This document shows positions 1-5,873 of a DNA stretch of 16,282 nt, one piece after another. Source of the DNA: RGIG4074 sp964615285 (GTDB lineage: Bacteria > Bacillota > Clostridia > Christensenellales > Borkfalkiaceae). The stretch spans positions 1 through 16,282 of the forward strand of contig CAZTND010000031.1 of the NCBI GenBank assembly GCA_964615285.1, written 5' to 3'. The stretch's first letter is position 1, and each line of letters starts with the position of its first letter. The notes beneath the pieces are model-generated. The model was not told the origin of the DNA, searched no databases, and saw only the letters and a program-made list of their open reading frames with translations. The translations under genes were made by a program, and so were the position numbers.

Positions 1-203
1 AAAGAGCGCATAATCGGCGCGGGATGTACGCAACCGACAACCGCACGCAGGCGTGCATATAGCGTATAGTTTATTGCGGGCGGCGCATTATTTGCGCCGC
101 CCGCCCTTATGCATCGCTTGAAAGTACAGTCCATATTGAATTGGTTCTGATTTTTATTCCCTGTGGGCATTGCGCTTCGGGAACACCTTTTTGCTGCAAA
201 TCG
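1..203. other. Gene-free upstream region
   Basis: No complete gene is supported here. Two plus-strand frames are open from the window edge and stop at 60-62 and 67-69, so this may include the last codons of an upstream gene, but neither short peptide is recognisable. A small inverted repeat lies at 43-56 and a strong hairpin at 76-104. From about 105 to 203 I see moderately AT-rich sequence with no convincing RNA gene. Confidence 0.4.
76..104. repeat. Perfect 12-bp GC-rich hairpin
   Basis: Left arm 76-87 and right arm 93-104 are exact reverse complements (GCGGGCGGCGCA and its complement) around a TTATT loop. No T-run follows on either strand, so it is not a standard intrinsic terminator, although it sits just after the possible end of an upstream gene and may protect a 3' end. 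Confidence 0.7.
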
Positions 204-232
204 TTTACAAACGGCGGAAAAAGTGCTATAAT
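204..232 (+). promoter_or_regulatory. Sigma-A-like promoter of nrdR
   Basis: A -35 element TTTACA (204-209) is separated by 17 bases from a perfect TATAAT -10 (227-232), which also has the extended TGn at 224-226. The predicted start of transcription is near 239, leaving a leader of about 55 bases. It probably drives nrdR, ispG and the PolC-like gene. Confidence 0.75.
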
Positions 233-294
233 GTAAAAAAGACTCCGCGGCGGGGTTCCCGTGCCGGTGCAAGAACGAAAAAGAGGTAAAAGAC

Positions 295-774
295 ATGAAA
301 TGTATCTATTGCGGCTCGGCGGACAGCAAGGTCATCGACTCGCGCTCCGCCGACGACGACACCACCATCCGCCGCCGCCGGGAATGCGTCCGCTGCGGCA
401 GGCGGTTCACCACATACGAGACGGTGGAAAACACGCCCCTGTTCGTCGTCAAATCGAACGGCACGCGTCAGATATTCGATCCGCAGAAGATCAAGACGGG
501 CATTCTGAAGGCCACCGAAAAGCGGCACGTCACCATGTCCGAGGTGGACGCCGTCGTGGACGACATCACCAAAAAGATATACAACTCCATGGCGCAGGAG
601 GTCACCTCCAAGCAGATCGGCGAAATGGTCATGGAGCGGCTCAAAAAACTCGACGAGGTGGCGTATGTGCGCTATGCCTCCGTCTACCGCTCGTTCAAGG
701 ACATTTCCACCTTCATGGAGGAATTGCAGAAACTCATGCAGAAGGACGAAAAGAGGGAAGAAGGGGACAGATGA
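295..774 (+). CDS. nrdR: Transcriptional repressor NrdR
   Basis: NrdR is the ATP/dATP-sensing repressor of ribonucleotide reductase genes; it binds NrdR boxes in target promoters. The 159-residue protein has the usual family length. An N-terminal zinc ribbon is formed by C3/C6 and C31/C34, with the arginine-rich stretch (26-29) typical of the family, followed by an ATP-cone domain from about residue 49 to 139. The ATG is preceded by AGAGGT at a good distance and lies about 55 bases after a strong promoter. The stop overlaps the ispG start (ATGA). No obvious NrdR box was seen in its own leader, so autoregulation is not indicated. The C-terminus is a charged tail. Identification is secure. Confidence 0.96.
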   Translation: MKCIYCGSADSKVIDSRSADDDTTIRRRRECVRCGRRFTTYETVENTPLFVVKSNGTRQIFDPQKIKTGILKATEKRHVTMSEVDAVVDDITKKIYNSMAQEVTSKQIGEMVMERLKKLDEVAYVRYASVYRSFKDISTFMEELQKLMQKDEKREEGDR

Positions 775-1832
775 CGCGCAAGGTAACGGTCGGCGGCGTC
801 GCACTGGGCGGCGGCGCGCCGGTAAAGATACAATCGATGACGACCGTCAGGACGAGCGACGTCGAAGGCGTTGCGGCGCAGATCGCCCGCCTGGAAGAGG
901 CGGGCTGCGACATCGTGCGCGGGGCGATCCTGGACGAGGCGGACGCCCGCGCCGTGCGCGCGGTGCGGGAAAAGATCGGCATCCCTTTCGTGGCGGACAT
1001 TCACTTTTCTCCCAAGCTCGCCGTCATGAGCATCGAGAACGGCGCGGACAAAGTGCGCATCAATCCCGGCAACATCGGGGGCGAGGCGGACATCCGTCGG
1101 GTCGCGGACGCCGTCAAGGCACATCATATTCCCGTCCGCGTGGGGGCAAACACGGGCAGCATCGAGGCGGATTTTCTGCGGCAGTACGGCAGGAGCGCCG
1201 CCGCGCTCGTCGAAAGCGCCCTCTATAACGTGGGCATATTGGAACGGTACGGCGTGAACGACATCGTCATTTCCGTCAAAGCCTCTTCCGTGCCGCTGAC
1301 GGCGGAAGCGTACCGCCTGCTTGCCCGCCGCACGGACTATCCCCTGCATGTCGGCGTGACCGAGGCGGGCACGGCGGAGATGGGGCTGATCAAGAGCAGC
1401 GTGGGCATCGGCGCGCTCCTTCTGGACGGCATCGGCGATACGATCCGGGTGTCCCTGACCGACGATCCCGTCAAGGAGGTCTATGCCGCCCGCAACATAT
1501 TGCGCGCCTGCGGATCGGATGAAGAATACGTCGAACTGGTGTCCTGTCCGACTTGCGGCAGATGCCTTTGGGACAGCATGGGGCTGGCGGAAAAGGTGCA
1601 GGCATACGTCAAAAATTTCCGCGTCCGCGCCAAAGTGGCGGTCATGGGTTGCGTGGTCAACGGGCCGGGCGAAGCCAAAGACGCCGACCTGGGCATTGCG
1701 GGCGGGGGCGGGTTCTGCATGCTCTTCAAAAAGGGCGAACCCTTCCTGCGCGTGCCCGCGGCGGAGGCGGAAGAGACGTTCTTTGCACAGCTGCGCTTGC
1801 TTTTGGAGGAAAAACGGCAGGATAAGAGATGA
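771..1832 (+). CDS. ispG: 4-hydroxy-3-methylbut-2-en-1-yl diphosphate synthase IspG
   Basis: IspG (GcpE) converts 2-C-methyl-D-erythritol 2,4-cyclodiphosphate to HMBPP, the penultimate step of the MEP isoprenoid pathway, using a [4Fe-4S] cluster. The 353-residue protein starts with the typical TRKVTVGG and QSMTT segments and forms a TIM barrel (about 1-245), then a C-terminal Fe-S domain. Predicted cluster ligands are C259 and C262 (in SCPTCGR), C294 (MGCVVNGPGE) and E301. The ATG at 771 is chosen because it fits the family N-terminus and overlaps the nrdR stop by four bases; the frame is open further upstream but that part overlaps nrdR and has no homology. One deviation: VRGAILDE stands where the family usually has VRVAVPD. 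The gene overlaps the following PolC-like gene by ATGA, matching the ispG-polC order seen in many Clostridia. Confidence 0.95.
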   Translation: MTRKVTVGGVALGGGAPVKIQSMTTVRTSDVEGVAAQIARLEEAGCDIVRGAILDEADARAVRAVREKIGIPFVADIHFSPKLAVMSIENGADKVRINPGNIGGEADIRRVADAVKAHHIPVRVGANTGSIEADFLRQYGRSAAALVESALYNVGILERYGVNDIVISVKASSVPLTAEAYRLLARRTDYPLHVGVTEAGTAEMGLIKSSVGIGALLLDGIGDTIRVSLTDDPVKEVYAARNILRACGSDEEYVELVSCPTCGRCLWDSMGLAEKVQAYVKNFRVRAKVAVMGCVVNGPGEAKDADLGIAGGGGFCMLFKKGEPFLRVPAAEAEETFFAQLRLLLEEKRQDKR

Positions 1833-3361
1833 GAACACCGGAGTACTTACAGGAGATACGCGGGATCGACGGCTTTTCCCGGGCGGTCCTGACGGGGATA
1901 GAAGTGGAAAAACGGAGCGGCACGGCGACCTTTCTTTTGACGACGGATCTCTCCTATCCGCCGGAGGCGGCGGCGCGGCTCGGGGCGATCACGGCAAAGT
2001 ATGTGCCCGCGGGCATGCGCGCGGCGGTAAAGATATCCAAGCTGGTGCCGGATGAATCGGCCGTCAGGGAGAAGATATTGTTCCTGCTGCGCGAACATTC
2101 TCCCGCCGCGGCGGCTTTTCTGCGCCCCGAAGATGTGGAAGTGGTCATGGACGGGCACGGCGCGCGCTTTTGCCTGGATTTCAGCGCGGAGGAGAAGGGC
2201 CTCCTGCGCACGGGCGAACTTCTGGACGCCGTCACCGCCGCGCTCAACAAGAGTTTCTGCGGCAGTTACATCGGCGCGATCCGTGAAACGGACAAGGAGG
2301 CGCCCGTCCCGGACGAGGAACCGCCGGCGGAAGAGGAGACGGAGGAAGTTTTTGTCCCCCGCGTCTTTCCCGTGGAAGATTTTGCGGCGATAGACGGCGG
2401 CGACAAGCCGAAATATGCCACCTATATGGCCGATTGCAACGAGGAGCGGGAAAATCTCGTCGTCTGCGGCAAGATCCTCTCCGTGCAGGAGAAACAGACC
2501 GGCAAGGGCAAGCCCTTTTTCGTCTTTCAGCTCTCCGACGGCACGGCGCGCCTGCGCGCCGCCTATTTTTCCAAGCAGGCAACGCTGGAAAAGATCCGCG
2601 CCCTGCAGGCGGGGGACAGCGTCGTCTGCACCGGCGCCAATGAACTGTTCAACGGCGTGCTCTCCTATAATGCCAAGCGCATCAATCGCGGCAGCATGCC
2701 CGCGGATCACATGATAGAGGAGCGCCCCATGAAACAGGCGCCCGCCTTCTACCGCACCGTGCGCCCGGAGCCCTGCGGGGATTTCGTACAGACCGATCTG
2801 TTTGCGCACGAGGCACTGCCGGCGGCGCTGACGGAACACGATTTCGTGGTGTTCGATCTGGAGACGACCGGGTTCAACAACACCGCCGTGGGCGGGGTCA
2901 TGGACAGCATCATCGAGATCGGCGCGGTCAAGATCAGGAAGGGCCGCATCGTTGAAAAATTTTCCACGTTCGTGGCATACGACAAAAAACTTTCGGCGGA
3001 GATCGTCCGTCTGACGGGGATCACCGACGAGATGCTCGTCGGCGCGCCGCCCATCGCGAAGATCGTGCCCGATTTCTATAAATTCTGCGACGGGTGCTAT
3101 CTCGTGGGGCACAACGTCACCTTCGACTACCGCTTCATCGAATTTTACGCCGAAAAGGAACGTTACGCCTTCACGCAAAAGCGGTTCGACACGCTTGCGC
3201 TGGGGCAGGAACTTTTGCGGCTGCCCAACTACAAGCTGAACACGCTCGCCGACTTTTATCACATCACGTTCAACCACCACCGCGCGTTCGACGACGCGCT
3301 GGCGACGGCGAAAATATTCATCGAACTCGTCAAAAGGCGCAAAACGCTGCCCGAAAATTGA
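1829..3361 (+). CDS. Truncated PolC-type protein: N-terminal domain, OB fold and 3'-5' exonuclease, no polymerase
   Basis: The 510-residue product resembles the front part of Gram-positive replicative DNA polymerase PolC (about 1400 residues). Residues 1-150 look like the PolC N-terminal domain, 155-185 is an acidic linker, 205-290 an OB-fold (VVCGKILSVQEKQTGKGKPF onward). Residues 338-503 form a DEDDh exonuclease with D343/E345 (FDLETT), H428-N and D433 (GHNVTFDYRF), H484 and D489 (HHRAFDDA). In PolC the exonuclease is inserted in a PHP domain; here PHP motifs are absent and a short linker (291-337) takes their place. The stop codon follows the exonuclease directly, and no polymerase palm, fingers or zinc motif follows in any frame. 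The gene sits exactly where polC normally lies, between ispG and rimP. Exonuclease residues are intact, so it is probably active on DNA or RNA 3' ends; its role is unknown. Often such genes are annotated as PolC. Confidence 0.85.
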   Translation: MRTPEYLQEIRGIDGFSRAVLTGIEVEKRSGTATFLLTTDLSYPPEAAARLGAITAKYVPAGMRAAVKISKLVPDESAVREKILFLLREHSPAAAAFLRPEDVEVVMDGHGARFCLDFSAEEKGLLRTGELLDAVTAALNKSFCGSYIGAIRETDKEAPVPDEEPPAEEETEEVFVPRVFPVEDFAAIDGGDKPKYATYMADCNEERENLVVCGKILSVQEKQTGKGKPFFVFQLSDGTARLRAAYFSKQATLEKIRALQAGDSVVCTGANELFNGVLSYNAKRINRGSMPADHMIEERPMKQAPAFYRTVRPEPCGDFVQTDLFAHEALPAALTEHDFVVFDLETTGFNNTAVGGVMDSIIEIGAVKIRKGRIVEKFSTFVAYDKKLSAEIVRLTGITDEMLVGAPPIAKIVPDFYKFCDGCYLVGHNVTFDYRFIEFYAEKERYAFTQKRFDTLALGQELLRLPNYKLNTLADFYHITFNHHRAFDDALATAKIFIELVKRRKTLPEN

Positions 3362-3400
3362 AAAAATGCGGGAGGAAAATCAAAAAAAGCGAAAAAAGGC

Positions 3401-3429
3401 TTGCAATTTTGCTGCGGCTGTGGTATAGT
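3401..3429 (+). promoter_or_regulatory. Internal sigma-A promoter before rimP
   Basis: TTGCAA (3401-3406) and TATAGT (3424-3429) are separated by 17 bases, and a TG at 3421-3422 gives an extended -10. The expected start is near 3436, giving a leader of about 75 bases that contains the hairpin at 3461-3488. It separates the translation block from the nrdR-ispG-PolC-like unit. Confidence 0.75.
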
Positions 3430-3460
3430 ATGGTTGTACTTAATAATTATTACCATGATT

Positions 3461-3488
3461 ATTGAGAGCGGCGCAAGCCGCTCTCAAT
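3461..3488 (+). promoter_or_regulatory. Leader hairpin with GCAA tetraloop upstream of rimP
   Basis: Arms 3461-3472 and 3477-3488 are exact 12-bp complements (ATTGAGAGCGGC) closed by a GCAA loop, a stable GNRA tetraloop. No T-run follows, so it is not a terminator. It lies inside the predicted rimP leader and ends ten bases before the ribosome binding site GGGAGG (3498-3503), suggesting an mRNA stability element or a binding site for a regulator. Confidence 0.7.
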
Positions 3489-3509
3489 TGCGTAAAAGGG
3501 AGGAAGCGC

Positions 3510-3983
3510 ATGAACGTGAAACCGCTGGAGGACATCCGCGCGCTGCTGGAAGAGATCGCGACGCCCATGGGCATCGAGGTCGTGGACGTGGAATTCCGTC
3601 AGGGCAGGAGTCCCGCGCTGACGGTGTACATCGACACCGAGGGCGGGGTCGACCTGAACACCTGCGAAAAATACCACCGCGCCATCGACGCGCCGCTGGA
3701 CGAACTCGACCCGACGTATGGCGCGGCGTACACGCTGAACGTTTCCAGCCCGGGGCTGGACAGACCGCTCAAGACCGAACGGGACTTTGCCCGCGTCAAG
3801 GGGGAGAAGGTGGAAGTGAAGCTGTATGCCCCGCTGCGCGGCAAAAAATTCTTCGAAGGGGTGCTCGCCGATTACGATGCGAACACGGTGACCGTCGTCT
3901 GCGAGGAGAAGGACGGCGAAAAGGAATATAAATTTTCTTTGAACCAGATCGCAAAAATGAACCGCGCCGTCGATTTCGATTGA
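3510..3983 (+). CDS. rimP: Ribosome maturation factor RimP
   Basis: RimP binds the free 30S subunit and helps its assembly. The 157-residue length matches Bacillus RimP. The N-terminal alpha/beta domain contains the signature NVSSPGLDRPL (about 77-87), followed by a C-terminal SH3-like domain from about residue 90. The ATG at 3510 is preferred to an in-frame TTG at 3462 because it has GGGAGG at good spacing, while the TTG lies inside the leader hairpin. It is the first gene of the nusA-infB block, as in most bacteria. The gap to nusA is 122 bases. Confidence 0.95.
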   Translation: MNVKPLEDIRALLEEIATPMGIEVVDVEFRQGRSPALTVYIDTEGGVDLNTCEKYHRAIDAPLDELDPTYGAAYTLNVSSPGLDRPLKTERDFARVKGEKVEVKLYAPLRGKKFFEGVLADYDANTVTVVCEEKDGEKEYKFSLNQIAKMNRAVDFD

Positions 3984-4105
3984 ACGGACGGCGGGACGGC
4001 TCTTTCCGGATCCCGTGCATCAAACGAATATACCGCCGAGCTGCGGAAAATACATTTTTGCGGCGGCGTAAAAAACAAACAGTTAAAAATTGAGGAGATA
4101 AAGCA
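3984..4105 (+). other. rimP-nusA spacer with possible bulged hairpin
   Basis: This 122-base gap is long for the block. A possible stem pairs 3992-3999 with 4006-4015 (CGGGACGG against CCG, a two-base bulge, then TCCCG). There is no T-run after it and no clear promoter. The end of the gap is A-rich and carries the nusA ribosome binding site GAGGAGA. Confidence 0.4.
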
Positions 4106-5212
4106 ATGATCAACAAGGATTTCTTTGCGGCTTTGGACGAACTCGAGGCCGAAAGAGGCATCAAGAAAGAAGTGTTCATCGAGGCGCTGCAGAACGCTTT
4201 GACGGCGGCATACAGAAAACAGTACGTCGGGAAGAACGGAAAAGTGGAAGTGCGGCTCAATCCCGAAAAGGGTTCCATCAAATTCTTTGCCCAGCGCACC
4301 GTCGCGGAGGAGGTGCAGGACAAAGAGAGCGAAATTTCCCTCGATGAGGCGCGCGAGATCAAGCCGAACGCCAAGGTGGGCGACGTCCTTTCCGAAGAGT
4401 TCGCCTCCAAGGATTTCGGCAGGATCGCCGCGCAGACCGCCAAGCAGATCATTCAGCAAAAACTGCGCGAGACCGAGCGCAACAACACGCTCACCGAATT
4501 TTCCGACAAGGAAAACGAGCTTTTGACGGGGGTCATCCGCAAGGTCGAGTTCAAAAACGTGTATGTGGAGATCGGTTCGGGGTCCATCGAGGGCTTGCTC
4601 CTGCCCCAGGACCAGGTGCCCGGCGAAAAATACAACGTCAACGACAAAATCAAGGTGTACGTCAAGCGCATCAAGAACGACGGCAGGAGCGCGCAGGTGC
4701 TCGTTTCCCGCACCGCGCCCGGGCTGGTCAAGCGCCTCTTTGAAGAGCAGGTGCCCGAGATCCGTCAGGGCAGCGTCCAGGTCAAGGCGATCTCCCGCGA
4801 GCCCGGGCAGCGCACCAAGATGGCGATCTGGTCGGACGACCCCAAGGTCGACCCCGTCGGCGCGTGCGTGGGCAACAAGGGCTCCCGCGTGAACGCCGTG
4901 GTCGAAGAACTCGGCGGCGAAAAGATCGACATCATTCTCTGGAGCGAAAATCCTTTGGAATTCATCGCCAAAGCGCTCGCGCCCGCGCCCGTGACTTCCG
5001 TTTCGGGCAATGAGAGCGACAAGACGGCGCTGGTCGTCGTCCCCGACGACAAGCTCTCCCTCGCCATCGGCAGGGACGGGCAGAACGCCCGCCTTGCGGC
5101 AAGGCTGACGGGCTGGAAGATAGACGTCAAGAGCGAATCGGCGGCGGCGAAACTCAATCTCCTGCCCGAACAGCAGGAGGAAGAGGAAGGCGCGCCGGCA
5201 GAGGAAGAGTGA
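4106..5212 (+). CDS. nusA: Transcription termination/antitermination factor NusA
   Basis: NusA binds RNA polymerase and nascent RNA and modulates pausing, termination and rRNA antitermination. The 368 residues match the short Gram-positive form, with no C-terminal acidic repeat domains as found in E. coli. The order is an N-terminal RNAP-binding domain (about 1-125), S1 domain (about 135-200), KH1 with VGNKGSRVNAV (around 254) and KH2 with AIGRDGQNARLAA (around 320-332), then a short acidic tail rich in Glu. The start ATG has GAGGAGA about nine bases upstream. A GC hairpin follows directly after the stop. Identification is certain. Confidence 0.97.
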   Translation: MINKDFFAALDELEAERGIKKEVFIEALQNALTAAYRKQYVGKNGKVEVRLNPEKGSIKFFAQRTVAEEVQDKESEISLDEAREIKPNAKVGDVLSEEFASKDFGRIAAQTAKQIIQQKLRETERNNTLTEFSDKENELLTGVIRKVEFKNVYVEIGSGSIEGLLLPQDQVPGEKYNVNDKIKVYVKRIKNDGRSAQVLVSRTAPGLVKRLFEEQVPEIRQGSVQVKAISREPGQRTKMAIWSDDPKVDPVGACVGNKGSRVNAVVEELGGEKIDIILWSENPLEFIAKALAPAPVTSVSGNESDKTALVVVPDDKLSLAIGRDGQNARLAARLTGWKIDVKSESAAAKLNLLPEQQEEEEGAPAEEE

Positions 5213-5213
5213 G

Positions 5214-5234
5214 CGCGCCGCAGCCTGCGGCGCG
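5214..5234 (+). repeat. 9-bp hairpin between nusA and ylxR
   Basis: Arms 5214-5222 (CGCGCCGCA) and 5226-5234 are exact complements around a GCC loop, starting two bases after the nusA stop. No T-run follows, so it is not an intrinsic terminator. It may mark an RNA processing or stability point inside the operon. Confidence 0.6.
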
Positions 5235-5262
5235 ATAGAGCGAGGGGAGGCGAGGGAGCGAT

Positions 5263-5538
5263 ATGCAGAAACCGAAAAAGATCCCGCAGCGCATGTGCAT
5301 AGCCTGCCGTGAAATGCAGGACAAGAAGAATATGCTGCGCATCGTGCGCACGGCGGCGGGCGAGATAAAACCCGACAGGACGGGCAAACTTGCGGGCAGG
5401 GGCGCATACATCTGCGATAAGCCGGAATGCGTCAGAAAGCTCAGAAAGTACCGCCTGCTGTCCAAGGCCTTTTCCTGTGAGGTGGACGAAGAGACCTATC
5501 GCGCGGTGGAGGAGGCAGTTCTTGCAGACAAACAGTAA
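5263..5538 (+). CDS. ylxR: YlxR family RNA-binding protein (DUF448)
   Basis: YlxR (RnpM in Bacillus) is a small nucleic-acid-binding protein that in Bacillus has been linked to RNase P regulation. The 91-residue product shows the family marks: RMCIACRE with C12 and C15, GRGAYIC (about 45-51) and C56, with a basic core. A purine-rich ribosome binding site (AGGGGAGG) lies upstream of the ATG. It sits between nusA and ylxQ as in nearly all Firmicutes, and its end overlaps the predicted ylxQ start by 17 bases. Confidence 0.93.
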   Translation: MQKPKKIPQRMCIACREMQDKKNMLRIVRTAAGEIKPDRTGKLAGRGAYICDKPECVRKLRKYRLLSKAFSCEVDEETYRAVEEAVLADKQ

Positions 5539-5869
5539 GATAGAGAGTTATCTCGGCTTTTGCATCAAGGCGGGCAAGGCCGCCCTGGGGCTGGACCGCG
5601 CCGAAGCGCTGCGCCGTCCCCCCGCCCTTCTGATGGCGGATAAAACACTTTCGGACGGATCAATGAAGCGCGCGCTGCGCCTGGCGGAAAAGTTCGGCTG
5701 CCCGCTCATCCTGTGCCGGGGCGCATCCCTTGCGGAACTCATTCACCGTCCCGCCTGTAAATTCCTGGCGGTATCGGAGAAGCATCTGGCGGCGGCGATC
5801 GTCGCGTCGGCGGAAAACGACGAAAATTTCAGTTTTTTGAATCAAGCCGGAAACGGAGGAAGTAGATAA
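5522..5869 (+). CDS. ylxQ: L7Ae/L30e-family RNA-binding protein YlxQ
   Basis: This is the small L7Ae-like protein found between ylxR and infB in Firmicutes; such proteins bind kink-turn RNA, though the YlxQ target is not established. I choose the TTG at 5522, which gives 115 residues beginning QTNSKIESYLGFCIKAGKAALG, the typical YlxQ start; a GGAGGAGG motif lies upstream within ylxR. Longer upstream extension of the frame only mirrors ylxR in another frame. Visible family features are the AGKAALG segment near the start and a Lys/Arg-rich helix (SMKRALRLAEKFGCPLI). The end is four bases before the infB start, with the infB ribosome binding site inside it. Confidence 0.85.
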   Translation: MQTNSKIESYLGFCIKAGKAALGLDRAEALRRPPALLMADKTLSDGSMKRALRLAEKFGCPLILCRGASLAELIHRPACKFLAVSEKHLAAAIVASAENDENFSFLNQAGNGGSR

Positions 5870-5873
5870 ACAT

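Noticed and set aside
1..240. tRNA or other known RNA gene upstream of nrdR
   Set aside because: No cloverleaf, T-loop signature or known RNA consensus could be found in this stretch.
261..770. Upstream extension of the ispG frame to an ATG-like start near 261
   Set aside because: It only overlaps nrdR in another frame, is Arg/His-rich, and lacks family similarity; the ATG at 771 fits IspG and the ATGA overlap.
684..1838. Long minus-strand open frame opposite ispG
   Set aside because: Shadow frame caused by GC-rich codon bias; composition rich in His/Arg/Ala and no recognisable domain, while ispG on the plus strand is certain.
3461..3488. Intrinsic terminator upstream of rimP
   Set aside because: The stem is strong but there is no T-run after it; the next bases are AATTGCGTAAAAGGG leading to the ribosome binding site.
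3872..5407. Long minus-strand open frame opposite nusA
   Set aside because: Same shadow effect; nusA has clear S1 and KH motifs on the plus strand.
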